Shown here piece after piece: positions 1-9,018 of a stretch of DNA of 64,000 bases (the first letter of the stretch is position 1; every line of letters begins with the position of its first letter). The notes below the pieces were generated by a model, which was given only the letters and a program-made list of their open reading frames with translations, made no database searches and was not told the origin of the DNA. The stretch lies in NCBI RefSeq assembly GCF_030433675.1, contig NZ_JAROCB010000002.1, positions 1 to 64,000 on the forward strand, written 5' to 3'. Source of the stretch: Leifsonia virtsii (GTDB taxonomy: Bacteria > Actinomycetota > Actinomycetes > Actinomycetales > Microbacteriaceae). The position numbers and the translations under genes are program-made.

Positions 1-395
1 TCTAAGCAGCTCCACTCTGACCGGAGGTTCTCGCCATGTCACGACAACCAGATCAAACAACGTCCCTGGGCACTACAATTAGTCGTCGACGGGAGCCAAA
101 GAGCGTGCCCAGCTGGGGCCCGTTCACTTAAGTGCCTGCGTGCATTCGCTCCTTTTGCCTTGTCCCGTCCGCTGCTTGAATCTCGTGTGTCCGTGTATCA
201 CGTCTCTCTATCCCTCGTCCCTTCCGCCTCCGTTTCGGTTCCTCGGTTCATTCTCGGGTCGCCTTTCTCTCTTGCGTCGCTCCCATGACTCGCTCCGCAA
301 ACGGTCTCTCGCCCGGTCGTTACTCGGTTGCGTTGCAGCCATGAGAGAGCCCCGGCCCAGTAGGGTCAGGGCTCTTGCCTCGATGTGGCGGTTGT
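1..395. other. Non-coding left edge, no gene seen
   Basis: No convincing gene is visible on either strand. The only open frame of note (140-415, plus) is rich in Leu, Ser and Arg, has no recognisable motif and runs into the 3' end of the opposite-strand ArdC-like gene. The stretch is pyrimidine-rich from about 140 to 300. Its right part holds a hairpin described separately. Confidence 0.5.
346..375 (-). terminator. Hairpin downstream of the ArdC-like gene
   Basis: AGAGCCC (346-352) pairs with GGGCTCT (369-375). It lies 20 bases beyond the stop of the minus-strand ArdC-like gene, so it could terminate that transcript. There is no clear T-run, which is common in GC-rich actinobacteria. Confidence 0.4.
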
Positions 396-1255
396 CTAGT
401 CGCGGGGATCGATGATCTCCGCGATCGTGTGCGCTGCTCTCAGTACCCGTTGCGCGGTCTCGCGGATGACAACTGTATCCTCATCAGCCCACCCGGCGAT
501 GTAGCCGATGCTGTATGCGCTGGTGTCGAGGCCGGATAGGCCGGCGACGATGTAGGCGACCGATTCGGCTTCTACCTCCATCCGACCGCGGTGGGCGCGA
601 TACTCAGCGACGTCGTCGATGTGTCGGAGTTCGATGTGCGCAGTCTCGTGGACAAGCGTCTTGGCCTCCTGTTCGAGCGCAAGGTGCTCGGCCAGAGCCA
701 CTTGATGCGATTCTGGGTCGGTGTATCCGCTCGCGCTGCTGAGCGGTGAGCGGTGGATTCTCCACCCGTGGCCCTCGAGGTGTGTGGTCAGCGGAGTGAT
801 GATGCCGTGGTCATTGTCGCCGGCCAGGCGGCGGGTTGGATCTGCGGGGAGGGGGTCAGCCCCCTCGATCGCGTCCATCTGCCCGACATCAAAAACCGAC
901 AGGGTGGGGAAGTAACGCACCACTCGCTCAAGCTGTTCCGGCGCCTCCTTGCTGCCGTCTTCGCGAGCAACCTTCTTCTGGCGGTACCCGAAGATCTTGA
1001 TTGACTTCTCACCTTTACGGACCTGACGTCCCTTGGCCTGCCACTGTCGGAAGCCGGCAACCATCGTCGCGTCGGGGTCTGGGACAGGATCAACAGGAGG
1101 TTGTTGAGACTGTAGTTGTGGAAGGAGCGGGCGAACTCTAGGTACGCCCGCCATTGGCCGCTGTCGGCGAGCTGTTGGACTTGCGTGACGATCAACGCGT
1201 GCAGTGCCTCCGCCTGTTGCTCCCTTGCGCTTCGGGTCTGCTTTGTGGTGCCCAT
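396..1255 (-). pseudogene. ArdC-like antirestriction/ssDNA-binding protein, frameshifted
   Basis: Two overlapping minus-strand frames together make one ArdC-type protein. The N-terminal frame (from ATG at 1255) carries the ArdC_N pattern FHNYSLNNLLLIL. The C-terminal frame carries the rest of that domain (FRQWQAKGRQVRKGEKSIKI) and then a zinc metallopeptidase-like domain with VHETAHIELRH (HExxH). The frames join at the G-run 1074-1077: adding one base there gives a continuous SQTPDATMVAG. ArdC proteins are typical of conjugative elements and protect incoming DNA from restriction. The single-base loss leaves the gene probably inactive, unless it is a sequencing error. It marks the left part of the window as mobile-element DNA. 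Confidence 0.8.
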
Positions 1256-1412
1256 GTCCCGTTACCTCCTGATCGTTCTTCTGGCCGTTCCGGCACGAGG
1301 ATCAAGAAGGGGCGGAGGCGGCGCAGCGCCCGGGTGGTAGCGGTTGCTAAGCGAAGCGAGCGCAGCGAGCGAAGTCTGCAAATAGCGAAGGCCCGGGCAC
1401 GTAGCCGCTGGA

Positions 1413-1947
1413 GGTAGAAGTATGCGGGCGGAGCGACGGGGAAAGGATGCAGAAGGCTGCCATAGTCTGGCCGTCGGGCCGAGTGCCCGGACAAAGACAG
1501 GGCGCCCATAGTCATGCCGTGGTAGCTGATCTGACGCGACAGTATCTTGACCTTCGCGGGTTGTCCTTTCGTCGCCCAGTAACTCACCGGGGCGCGGATG
1601 GCGTACTCAGTGGCCTCCGACCCGCTGTTGACGAAGAAGGCGGTGTTCAGATCGCCGGGTGCCCAAGCGGTAACACGTCGGGCCAGCTCTTCAGCCGGTT
1701 CATTCGTGAACTGCGTGCGATAGGTGAAAGCGAGCAGTTCCGCCTGACGTCGCATCGCCTGCGAGACCTCGGGAATGCCGTGACCGACGCTCGCCGTCAT
1801 GGCTCCGCTGGCACCGTCGAGATACTCGCGGTCGTCTTCGTCGTAGAGGTACACGCCCAGGCCACGCACCGCGGTCGGATAGGAGCCAGCGATGTTCTGC
1901 TTGAGCAGAGCGCTCGGCACTTCTTGATGGGAGGCGTGCGCCGTCAT
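1413..1947 (-). pseudogene. Class III aminotransferase, truncated after about 178 residues
   Basis: The N-terminal 178 residues match class III (omega-amino acid:pyruvate type) aminotransferases: YPTAVRGLGVYLYDEDD, the NSGSEATEYAI phosphate-binding region and SYHGMTMGALSLSG. The match ends at PPAYFY near 1413. Beyond it the frame runs into unrelated arginine-rich sequence from a different DNA segment, so the PLP lysine and the C-terminal two thirds are missing. Its ATG overlaps the stop of the HtaA-domain gene (ATGA), so the two were co-transcribed. The intact enzyme would have passed amino groups to pyruvate, which fits the nearby alanine dehydrogenase. It is non-functional as it stands. Confidence 0.85.
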
Positions 1948-2441
1948 CGAACGGGCGCCGCTGCTTCAGGAATCCGGATGGTGAGCGGTGCGAGCGGTTC
2001 ACCGTCGGGGTAAGTGCCACCGAACATCTCGGGGCCGCTGCCGGCGAGTTTCGACCGGGCATCGAGCCACATCGCGACGTCGTTGTCGATGATGCGGGCA
2101 GGCAGGTCGAGTTCAGCGATGTGCTCCTCCGCGTCGCCGACGCGGACCGCCAGTTCAGCCCGGTCATGCGTGATGCGGATGACCGGGTCCTTGATGGAGA
2201 CGGACAGCAGCCCGCGGTGGGCGGTGAAGCGGACCTCGCCACGGAAACCGAGTTCGGTGGTTCCGTCGACGCCCCTCACCTGGGTTAGCGGGAAGTAGAA
2301 CTGGCCGGCGTCGGTGACGGCGGCTCCGTCGCGCCAGCTGATGTCACCGTCGTGCATGCCGCGGATGTACTGCAGGAAGGAATCCTTCACGCTCCAGGCG
2401 AACCCGAGGTCGGCGCGAGCGGTGAACGGCGTGGGGGTCAT
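1944..2441 (-). CDS. HtaA-domain protein
   Basis: A 165-residue protein that is essentially one HtaA-type domain. Visible signatures are FAWSVKDSFLQYIRG at the start, a central FYFPLTQVRG, then GEVRFTAHRGLLSVSIKDP. HtaA domains bind haem in corynebacterial surface proteins, but here there is no signal peptide or membrane anchor, so a cytoplasmic role is more likely and unknown. I chose the ATG at 2441 rather than an upstream ATG at 2516 because homology begins right after it and the upstream stretch overlaps the terminator hairpin. It is translationally coupled to the truncated aminotransferase. Its presence in an amine/P450 region is unexplained. Confidence 0.75.
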   Translation of the reverse strand: MTPTPFTARADLGFAWSVKDSFLQYIRGMHDGDISWRDGAAVTDAGQFYFPLTQVRGVDGTTELGFRGEVRFTAHRGLLSVSIKDPVIRITHDRAELAVRVGDAEEHIAELDLPARIIDNDVAMWLDARSKLAGSGPEMFGGTYPDGEPLAPLTIRIPEAAAPVR

Positions 2442-2471
2442 CAGTGTCCTTCTGCTCTGTGTGCCACTGGA

Positions 2472-2506
2472 GGCGGCACCACGAGCGAAGCGCTCGTAGT
2501 GCCGCC
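2472..2506 (-). terminator. Strong hairpin after alanine dehydrogenase
   Basis: GGCGGCAC (2472-2479) pairs with GTGCCGCC (2499-2506), and inside it ACGAGCG (2481-2487) pairs with CGCTCGT (2491-2497) around an AAG loop. It lies seven bases past the ald stop on the minus strand and probably ends the adh-aldh-ald transcript. Confidence 0.65.
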
Positions 2507-2512
2507 CGAACG

Positions 2513-3631
2513 TCAAGCCGCGATGGCCTCTTCGACGCTGGAAGCCTCGCGGCCGAGGGCCGCACCCACGGGGGCGTTGGTCAGCACTCCACCGAGTGCG
2601 TTGAGCCCCTTCGCCAGAGCGGCGTCAGCGTTCAGCGCCTCCCGCCAGCCGCGGTCCGCCAGGGCAAGAGCGTAGGGGAGCGTTGCGTTGGTCAGCGAAA
2701 TGGTGGAAGTGCGCGGGACAGCACCGGGCATGTTCGCAACGCAGTAGTAGATCGCGTCGTGCACGGCGAAGGTGGGGTCGTCGTGGGTGGTGGGTCGTGA
2801 TCCCTCGAAGCAGCCGCCCTGATCGATCGCGATGTCAACCAGAACCGATCCGGGACGCATTGCGGCCACCATGTCGTCGGTAACGAGCTTAGGAGCGGCG
2901 GCACCGGGGATCAGCACGGAACCGATGACGAGGTCCGCGTCGGCAAGTGCCTCCGCGATTGTGTACGGGTTTGAGCGCAAGGTCGTGATTCGTCCATCGA
3001 AGCGGGCGTCGAGGGCGCGGAGGCGCGGGAGGTTGACGTCGAGGATCGTGACATCGGCCCCGAGCCCAACGGTCATCGCGGCGGCGTGCTCGCCGGCAAC
3101 GCCACCGCCGATCACGACGACTTTGCCCTTCGGGGCGCCGGGCACGCCTCCGAGGAGGAGCCCGCGGCCGCCCTGGGTCTTCATGAGCTGGTTCGCTCCA
3201 ACCTGTCCGGAGAGTCGGCCGGCGACCTCCGACATGGGTGAAAGGAGCGGGAGCGTGCGGTCGGGCAGCTGCACCGTCTCGTAGGCGATGGCGGTCGTAC
3301 GACTGTTCAGCAGGGCTTCTGTCAGTGCAGCGTCGGCTGCCAGGTGCAGGTAGGTGAAGAGCACCTGGTCTTCGCGCATGAGCGAGTATTCGCTACGCAC
3401 CGGCTCCTTGACCTTCAGGATGAGGTCGGCGTCGCTCCAGACGACTTCCGCTGTCGGCACCACGAGTCCGCCGGCGGCGATGTACTCGTCGTCGGAGAAC
3501 GCGCTGCCTTCGCCGGCACCGCGCTGAACCACCACGCGGTGGCCGTGCGACACGAGCTCGGCGACGCCTGCGGGGGTCGCGGCGACCCTGTTCTCGTTGT
3601 TCTTCACCTCGGCGGGAACTCCGATGATCAT
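2513..3631 (-). CDS. ald: Alanine dehydrogenase
   Basis: A 372-residue NAD-dependent L-alanine dehydrogenase (alanine + NAD+ + H2O to pyruvate + NH4+ + NADH), full family length. It begins MIIGVPAEVKNNENRVA, typical of Ald, has the substrate-site lysine region LILKVKEPV, the conserved YLHLA, the Rossmann loop VVVIGGGVAGEHAA and the C-terminal VANMPGAVPRTST. It is third in a minus-strand operon, 45 bases after aldehyde dehydrogenase. With a pyruvate-dependent transaminase it would recycle alanine to pyruvate, which makes sense next to the aminotransferase remnant and PEP synthase. No lesion is visible. Confidence 0.95.
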   Translation of the reverse strand: MIIGVPAEVKNNENRVAATPAGVAELVSHGHRVVVQRGAGEGSAFSDDEYIAAGGLVVPTAEVVWSDADLILKVKEPVRSEYSLMREDQVLFTYLHLAADAALTEALLNSRTTAIAYETVQLPDRTLPLLSPMSEVAGRLSGQVGANQLMKTQGGRGLLLGGVPGAPKGKVVVIGGGVAGEHAAAMTVGLGADVTILDVNLPRLRALDARFDGRITTLRSNPYTIAEALADADLVIGSVLIPGAAAPKLVTDDMVAAMRPGSVLVDIAIDQGGCFEGSRPTTHDDPTFAVHDAIYYCVANMPGAVPRTSTISLTNATLPYALALADRGWREALNADAALAKGLNALGGVLTNAPVGAALGREASSVEEAIAA

Positions 3632-3676
3632 GTTTTCCTGCTTTCTCGTAGGTCGGCCGTCGGCCGGGGGAGGGTG

Positions 3677-5140
3677 CTAAATCGGGAGGGCGGGGTTATC
3701 GACACCGACGACGCGGCGGCCCTGGTAGAACGCGACGCCCTGGGCGGGGCCATGCCCGCCGACTCCGGACGCGTCCCAGAACGTCTGTTCGGATCCGTCC
3801 GCGAGGTCGGCCATGTGGGCGCCGTTGATCCGGACTTCGCCCGCGCGGATGCGAGCACCCACGCGGAGCGCTTCGTCTTCATCGACCCCGAAGACGAAGC
3901 CGTCTAAGCCGCCCCCGGCGCGATTGGCCGCGCGGACAGCGTCTTCCACGGACGCCGTCCGATGGATGGTCAATGCGGGGCCGAACATCTCGTCGGATGC
4001 TTGATCGGCCGCCAGCCCTGTGACGAAGGACGGGTTGAAGAACCATCCGTCCAGCGAAGGCATCCGGCCTGCTCGATGCACGGTGCCGCCTTCAGCCTCG
4101 TAGGCCGCGAGCTGACCGACGAGCCGGTCGCGGTGCATTTCGTAGGCGAGCGGACCAAGATCGCAGTCCTGCTCGAGGCAGTTCTCGATTCGCAGTCGTT
4201 CAGCTTCGGCGACCAGCGCGTCGACGAGCTCGTCGTGGAGTTCAGCCGAGACGAGGATCTTTCCGGGCGCTTCACACCACTGACCGTTGAGCCGGGTTGC
4301 TCCGGCAACGATCAGGCGGGCGGTTTCCGCGGCGTCGGCATCAGCGAGCACGATGGCTGGGTTGTTCGACCCCAGCTCCAGTTGTGTCACCGCCAGCGTC
4401 TCCGCCGCGGCACGAGCTACCGCCCTGCCAGCAGTGAGGCCGCCAGTGAAGGTGATGACCCTGATCCGTTCGTCGGACGACAGCGCTGCGCCAACTGCAG
4501 CTCCTCCGTGAAGAAGCTGGGCGACGGAACCGGTGATGGCGAAATCGGTCAGGGTGTCGGTCAGTTCTTCAAAAGCGATCTGTACGCCGCCTGGAGTCCA
4601 TTCGGACGGCTTGAGAAGGACGGGGGAACCTGCTCCGAACGCGGCCGCCAGCTTTGACACCGCTACGAACGTGGGAGCGTTCCAGGGCGCAAGGACCAGG
4701 GTCGGCCCGAGCGGCCGGTTTAGGAGCCGCACGCGGTAGCGCTCATCGAGCACTTTGTCGTCGCCAACAGCGGCGGCCTGGTCAGCGATTCCACGGACTC
4801 GGTCGCCAAGAGAGCCTGCAAGGACTCGGGTGGTGGTCAGCGGATTGCCTGTAGCGATTGCGTCTTGCAGTGCGATGTCCTCAGCGCGGGTGTCGAGGCG
4901 CAGCGCCCATGCACGCAGAACCTCGACCCGGGTGGCTGTGCCGGCATGTTCCAGTACCCCGGTTTCGAAGGTGCGCTGAGCGGCGGCCAAGGCGTCCTCG
5001 ACGCGAGGAAGTTCGGTGCTGAGCTGAGGTTGGCGGGTTCGGCCGGTATTCGGGTCGCAGAGCACACCGATCTGCTCCGCAGGCATGCGCCAAACGCCGT
5101 CGACGTACGAGCGGGTCGGCAGGACGGGGACGTCGATCAT
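3677..5140 (-). CDS. NAD(P)-dependent aldehyde dehydrogenase
   Basis: A 487-residue aldehyde dehydrogenase of normal length. The cofactor-binding part has LVLAPWNAPTF, VLLKPSEWTP and ITFTGGLTAGRAV. The general base glutamate is in LELGSNNPAIV and the nucleophile cysteine in LNGQWCEAPGK. The start ATG overlaps the stop of the upstream alcohol dehydrogenase (ATGA), so they are translationally coupled, and the pair probably takes an alcohol through its aldehyde to a carboxylic acid. The LELGSNN and GQWC variants differ from the usual LELGGK and GQxC contexts, so the substrate cannot be inferred. Confidence 0.9.
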   Translation of the reverse strand: MIDVPVLPTRSYVDGVWRMPAEQIGVLCDPNTGRTRQPQLSTELPRVEDALAAAQRTFETGVLEHAGTATRVEVLRAWALRLDTRAEDIALQDAIATGNPLTTTRVLAGSLGDRVRGIADQAAAVGDDKVLDERYRVRLLNRPLGPTLVLAPWNAPTFVAVSKLAAAFGAGSPVLLKPSEWTPGGVQIAFEELTDTLTDFAITGSVAQLLHGGAAVGAALSSDERIRVITFTGGLTAGRAVARAAAETLAVTQLELGSNNPAIVLADADAAETARLIVAGATRLNGQWCEAPGKILVSAELHDELVDALVAEAERLRIENCLEQDCDLGPLAYEMHRDRLVGQLAAYEAEGGTVHRAGRMPSLDGWFFNPSFVTGLAADQASDEMFGPALTIHRTASVEDAVRAANRAGGGLDGFVFGVDEDEALRVGARIRAGEVRINGAHMADLADGSEQTFWDASGVGGHGPAQGVAFYQGRRVVGVDNPALPI

Positions 5141-6249
5141 GCGGGGACCTTTCCTCGAAAGTCGACGACGGTGCGGATGGACTGGGGGTCTCGCATCGCG
5201 TCGAATCCATCGTTGATGTCGTTCAGGCTGACGACGCCGGTAACCATCGATTCGAGGTCAAGTCGACCGGTGCGGTGGTGATCCGTCAACAGGTCGATGT
5301 CGGCGAGGAAGCGGTTGCCTCCCATGTAGGCGCCCTGGAGTTTGCGGTCCCCTTCGATCAGGGCGGACGCGTCCACGTTGATGCGGCTGCCCTCGGGCAT
5401 GAGGCCGAGGATGGTCGCCACTCCGCCGGGCGCTAGCAGTGAGAATGCGAGCTCCGCGGTCGCCGGGCGTCCGACGGCTTCGAAAGCCCGCGTGACCCCG
5501 TTCGGCGCGATCGTGTCGACCCTTCCGCGAACGTCGTCCGATGCGAGGATCACATCTGTGGCCCCGAGCTGGCGGGCCAGTTCGAGCTTCTCCGGGTGGA
5601 GGTCGACGGCGACGATGCGGCGGGCGCCGCAGATCCGTGCGCCCTGAATGGCTGCCATGCCCACGCCGCCGCAGCCGATGACCAGCACTGTGTCGCTTGC
5701 CGAGACCGCAGCGCCGTGGACCACCGCGCCGACGCCGGTGCTGATGCAACAGCCGAGCAGACAGGCCGCCAGAGGGTCGACATCATCGGTCACGAGGGCA
5801 AGCGCCGCCTCCCGGACGACAAAGGCTTCCGCGAATGCGCCGATACCGGCGAGTGATCCAACCTCGACGCCGTCGGCGTCGACGATCAGCGGCTCCGCAC
5901 GCTCGCGAAGCTCACCGACCCGAAGGCACTGGGTCGGATGACCCGACACGCACTGCGAACACGCACCGCAGCTCGGTGTGACGGTGGCGACCACCCTGTC
6001 CCCGGGCCGCAGCCGGGTCACGCCGGTTCCGACCTGGTCCACGCGCCCGACGACTTCGTGACCCAGCACGACGGGTGTGACGATTGCAAGTGAACCGTTG
6101 AGGTAGTGGAGGTCGCTGTGGCACAGCCCTGCTGCCTCAGTGCGCACAAGCACTTCCCCAGGTCCGGGCTCGTCCAGATAGACCGTTGTCGCACGGAGGG
6201 GCTCTCCCGGCGTCTCGAGGACGGCGGCGGTGATCGGAATGCGAGCCAT
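5137..6249 (-). CDS. Zinc-dependent alcohol dehydrogenase (MDR family)
   Basis: A 370-residue medium-chain alcohol dehydrogenase. Catalytic zinc ligands are visible in LCHSD and VVLGHEVVG. The structural zinc loop has four cysteines (CGACSQCVSGHPTQC). The NAD fold shows VLVIGCGGVGMAAIQGA, followed by an acidic residue in VAVDLHPEK that favours NAD(H). The layout resembles class III/NDMA-type enzymes. I chose the ATG at 6249, preceded by GGAAGGAAGAG, over an upstream ATG at 6363 whose extension is unlike the family. It heads the minus-strand operon with aldehyde and alanine dehydrogenases. A palindromic candidate operator lies 70 bases upstream. Confidence 0.9.
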   Translation of the reverse strand: MARIPITAAVLETPGEPLRATTVYLDEPGPGEVLVRTEAAGLCHSDLHYLNGSLAIVTPVVLGHEVVGRVDQVGTGVTRLRPGDRVVATVTPSCGACSQCVSGHPTQCLRVGELRERAEPLIVDADGVEVGSLAGIGAFAEAFVVREAALALVTDDVDPLAACLLGCCISTGVGAVVHGAAVSASDTVLVIGCGGVGMAAIQGARICGARRIVAVDLHPEKLELARQLGATDVILASDDVRGRVDTIAPNGVTRAFEAVGRPATAELAFSLLAPGGVATILGLMPEGSRINVDASALIEGDRKLQGAYMGGNRFLADIDLLTDHHRTGRLDLESMVTGVVSLNDINDGFDAMRDPQSIRTVVDFRGKVPA

Positions 6250-6317
6250 CTCTTCCTTCCGTCCTCCATCGGCGCAGTGACTGTCATGGCATACTCTCCG
6301 GCTGTCGAAGCCGGGTG

Positions 6318-6334
6318 GAGTGCACGCTGCACGT
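6318..6334. promoter_or_regulatory. Candidate operator, TGTGC-N5-GCACA family, site 1
   Basis: GTGC-ACGCT-GCAC in the divergent gap between the alcohol dehydrogenase operon and the amidotransferase gene. It is the weakest of five related palindromes in the catabolic region (see 9019, 14574, 19593, 25140), with only the inner four bases of each arm matching. Confidence 0.4.
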
Positions 6335-6442
6335 TGTTGTGGCGCAGCATGTGCCCGCCTCACATGGGGTCAACCTGACGAGGTGGTCGTCTTGAACTGC
6401 GAGCTAGAAGCCGTCGACGAGATTGACGAAAGGGTGGGACAC

Positions 6443-7189
6443 ATGGTCGAACCGGGAGCGGCAAGACGGGTCATCCTGATCATCCAGCCGGACGAGAAGG
6501 ACGATCTCGGCCGGATGGCGCCGTGGCTTGCAGAGGACGGATTCGAGCTCAGGACGATCCGCCCTTATCTCGGGGAGACGGTACCCGCGCAAGTGGACGC
6601 GGACGCGTTGCTCGTGCTCGGCGGCAGCATGGCGGCTACCGACGACCACTTGCACCCGTGGTTGCTCGACGTGCGTGAGTTGCTGAGGGACGCGCTCGCA
6701 AGATCCGTCCCCACGTTGGGAGTCTGCCTTGGTGCGCAGCTTCTGGCACTTGCTGCCGGCGGGACGGTCCAGCGTGGCCGCGCGGGGTTGGAATGCGGCG
6801 TCGTGGAGGTGCGCTGGCTTGACGCCGGGAGATCGGATCCCCTTGTCTCCTCGCTGGGGCAGCGTTTCTCAGCTGCCACCATGCACTACGACGTCATCGA
6901 CCGGCTGCCCTCCAATGCTGCACTCCTCGGTACCGGCATGGCGTACGCGCATCAGGTGTTCCGCGTCGGTGATGCCGCATGGGGGGTCCAGTTCCACCCG
7001 GAGGTGACCCCGGAACGCTTCGCCGCGTGGCGAACCGAGACCAGTCCGGCAGAGCGCGCCGGTTACGACCGCCAGGCACAGCGCGTGGCCGAGTCCGACA
7101 AGCTCTTGGTTTCAAGTGCACGCGCGCTGACCCTTCGTTTCGGACACATCATCCGAGGGCGCAACGCCGGGGGAGTGCGACTGGGCTGA
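6443..7189 (+). CDS. Class I glutamine amidotransferase-like protein
   Basis: A 248-residue stand-alone class I glutamine amidotransferase of the GMP-synthase-like type. The nucleophile elbow is TLGVCLGAQLLALAAGG (Cys), and the His-Glu pair is in WGVQFHPEVTPE, so the triad is complete. Such single-domain proteins often hydrolyse gamma-glutamyl bonds or donate ammonia to an unknown partner. The ATG at 6443 follows AAGGGTGGGAC and starts just before the domain. Lying divergent from the dehydrogenase operon and ahead of an amine-type permease and a glutamine-synthetase-like ligase, it could release glutamate from gamma-glutamyl intermediates. A dedicated C26 hydrolase at 11307 is the stronger candidate for that step. 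Confidence 0.85.
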   Translation: MVEPGAARRVILIIQPDEKDDLGRMAPWLAEDGFELRTIRPYLGETVPAQVDADALLVLGGSMAATDDHLHPWLLDVRELLRDALARSVPTLGVCLGAQLLALAAGGTVQRGRAGLECGVVEVRWLDAGRSDPLVSSLGQRFSAATMHYDVIDRLPSNAALLGTGMAYAHQVFRVGDAAWGVQFHPEVTPERFAAWRTETSPAERAGYDRQAQRVAESDKLLVSSARALTLRFGHIIRGRNAGGVRLG

Positions 7190-7196
7190 TCGCCGC

Positions 7197-7242
7197 GGAC
7201 CGATCATGGTCCAGGTGCACACACGGGGACCGGATCATGGTC
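7197..7242. promoter_or_regulatory. Two tandem palindromic sites upstream of the permease
   Basis: GGACCGATCATGGTCC at 7197-7212 is near-perfectly palindromic (GGACC/GGTCC arms), and GGACCGGATCATGGTC recurs at 7227-7242, 30 bases on, about three helical turns. They sit 144 bases before the permease start and look like a dimeric regulator's paired operators. The motif differs from the TGTGC-N5-GCACA sites. Confidence 0.5.
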
Positions 7243-7385
7243 AGACTTCACATCGGCGGGTGAGCGTCAAGTCGCTAGTTTGCCGCAATCCCGATAGTTC
7301 GAGGGCGAGCTTTCGATCGACGTTGCTCCAGCTCGATCCAGGGCGACCTACTGATGCAGTAAGCACTGAGAGGCGATACCTAGAA

Positions 7386-8909
7386 ATGGCGACAAACACA
7401 ACCCGAAAGCGGGGAACAGCGGAGGCGTCAACGGGCCTTCTGAAGGGCTCCATACGGTTCCTGACGATCGTGCTGATGGTGACAGCAGCGGCGGCTCCGC
7501 TGGTCGTGGTCTCGACCTACATCCCGATCTCCTACGCCTACGGATCCGGGTTCTCCACGGCCCTCACGTACGCGGCGGCGACCATCATCCTGCTGGTGTT
7601 CTCTGTCGGGTTCGCCCAGATGGCGAAACGCATCACCGCCTCGGGAGCCTTCTACAACTTCACCACCCAGGGGCTGGGGAAGCCTGTGGGCCTCGGTGCC
7701 GGGTGGACGATCATGGTCGCTTACAGCATGATCGTCCCGGCCATCAGCGGCGGACTCGGGTTCTACCTCTCGTCGCTGCTCGACAAGTACCTCGGGTGGT
7801 CCGTCCCGTGGTGGATCTGCTCCATCGTCGGAGTCGCGTTGATGTGGCTGCTGTCGTACTTCAAGGTGACGATGGCCGGTCGTGTGCTGGGTGTAGCGCT
7901 CGGGCTAGAGATCATCATCATCTTCATCGTGGCGTTGCTCACGGTCGTGAAGGGCGGCAGCGAGGGCCAGATGCCTGAGGCGTTCAACCCCGCAACGTTC
8001 GTAGCGGCCCCCGCCATCGGCATCGGGCTCTTCTTCGCCTTCTGGTCGTGGATCGGATTCGAGACCACAGCGATCTACGGCGAGGAGACGTCGGACCCGA
8101 AGCGGGCCGTCCCACGCGCGACCTACATCGCCGTGATTACCCTGGGCGTGTTCTACACCTTCGTCGCTTACGCCGGGATCGTCGGCTTCGGGAAGGACAC
8201 GGTCAAACAGGCTCAGGAGCTCGGCGCCAACTATTTCTTCGAAATGGCGGGTCGTTTCGCGGGGCTCTTCTTCCAAGACGTTCTGGACTTCCTGGTCGTT
8301 ACGAGCTTCTTCGCTTGCGCGTTCGCTTTCCACAACAACGCGTCCCGTTACCTGTTCTCGATGGGCCGAGACCACATCCTTCCCGCGAGTTTGGGACGCA
8401 CTCACCCTGTGCACCGGTCACCGTACGTCGCCAACGCTGTCCAGGGCATTGTTGCGATCGTCGTGATTGCCCTCTTCGCACTCGCCGGCGCCGACCCGCT
8501 CCTTCAGCTGGGTGGTTGGCTGCCCATCTTCTGCACTGCCGGGGTGGTGTTCGTGCAGCTGCTGGTCTCCATCGCAGTCATCAGGTACTTCAACAGGGTG
8601 GGCCGTTCCGGGCCCGGTGAGGTCTGGAAGACGCTCATTGCGCCGGTCATCGGCGTGCTTGCGCAGGCTGGTGTCCTTGTCTTGCTCATCATCTACATCC
8701 CGTTCCTTGCCGGGGCCGACGTGCTCGTCGTGAACCTCATACCGCTGTACGTGGCGCTGATCGGAATCGCGGGCGTTGCGTTCGCCCTATACCTCCGCCG
8801 CCGCAGCCCCGAGAGATATGCACGGATCGGCAAGATCTACGACGAGGAGGAGCAGCCGGACGCGCTCGCCGTACCGCTCGTGGAGCGGGATCCCGAACCG
8901 ACCGCCTGA
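7386..8909 (+). CDS. APC-superfamily amino acid/amine permease
   Basis: A 507-residue integral membrane protein of the amino acid-polyamine-organocation superfamily with about twelve hydrophobic segments. TM1 begins near residue 20 after a short basic cytoplasmic tail, and SYAYGSGFSTALTY and FWSWIGFETTAIYGEET are typical APC motifs. The last TM is followed by a charged tail (RRRSPERYARIG, then acidic residues). It likely imports the amine or amino acid that feeds the downstream gamma-glutamyl ligase. The ATG at 7386 is the first codon consistent with the family N terminus; an open extension to 7206 covers the palindromic sites. A strong terminator follows. Confidence 0.9.
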   Translation: MATNTTRKRGTAEASTGLLKGSIRFLTIVLMVTAAAAPLVVVSTYIPISYAYGSGFSTALTYAAATIILLVFSVGFAQMAKRITASGAFYNFTTQGLGKPVGLGAGWTIMVAYSMIVPAISGGLGFYLSSLLDKYLGWSVPWWICSIVGVALMWLLSYFKVTMAGRVLGVALGLEIIIIFIVALLTVVKGGSEGQMPEAFNPATFVAAPAIGIGLFFAFWSWIGFETTAIYGEETSDPKRAVPRATYIAVITLGVFYTFVAYAGIVGFGKDTVKQAQELGANYFFEMAGRFAGLFFQDVLDFLVVTSFFACAFAFHNNASRYLFSMGRDHILPASLGRTHPVHRSPYVANAVQGIVAIVVIALFALAGADPLLQLGGWLPIFCTAGVVFVQLLVSIAVIRYFNRVGRSGPGEVWKTLIAPVIGVLAQAGVLVLLIIYIPFLAGADVLVVNLIPLYVALIGIAGVAFALYLRRRSPERYARIGKIYDEEEQPDALAVPLVERDPEPTA

Positions 8910-8932
8910 CGTCGCTATATCCCACGTCCTAG

Positions 8933-8967
8933 AAGGCCCGGGTGTGCAGAACGCGCACCCGGGCCTT
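8933..8967 (+). terminator. Rho-independent-type hairpin after the permease
   Basis: AAGGCCCGGGTG (8933-8944) pairs perfectly with CACCCGGGCCTT (8956-8967) around an 11-base loop, 24 bases past the permease stop. It separates the permease from the ligase/P450 operon. Confidence 0.75.
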
Positions 8968-9018
8968 CGCGTCGGAGAGACTGAACGGGGTCGGCGCTGC
9001 ACCGGACCGCTCCCAAGC

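Noticed and set aside
140-415. A 91-codon plus-strand frame at the left edge
   Set aside because: Low-complexity Leu/Ser/Arg content, no motifs, and it runs into the ArdC-like gene.
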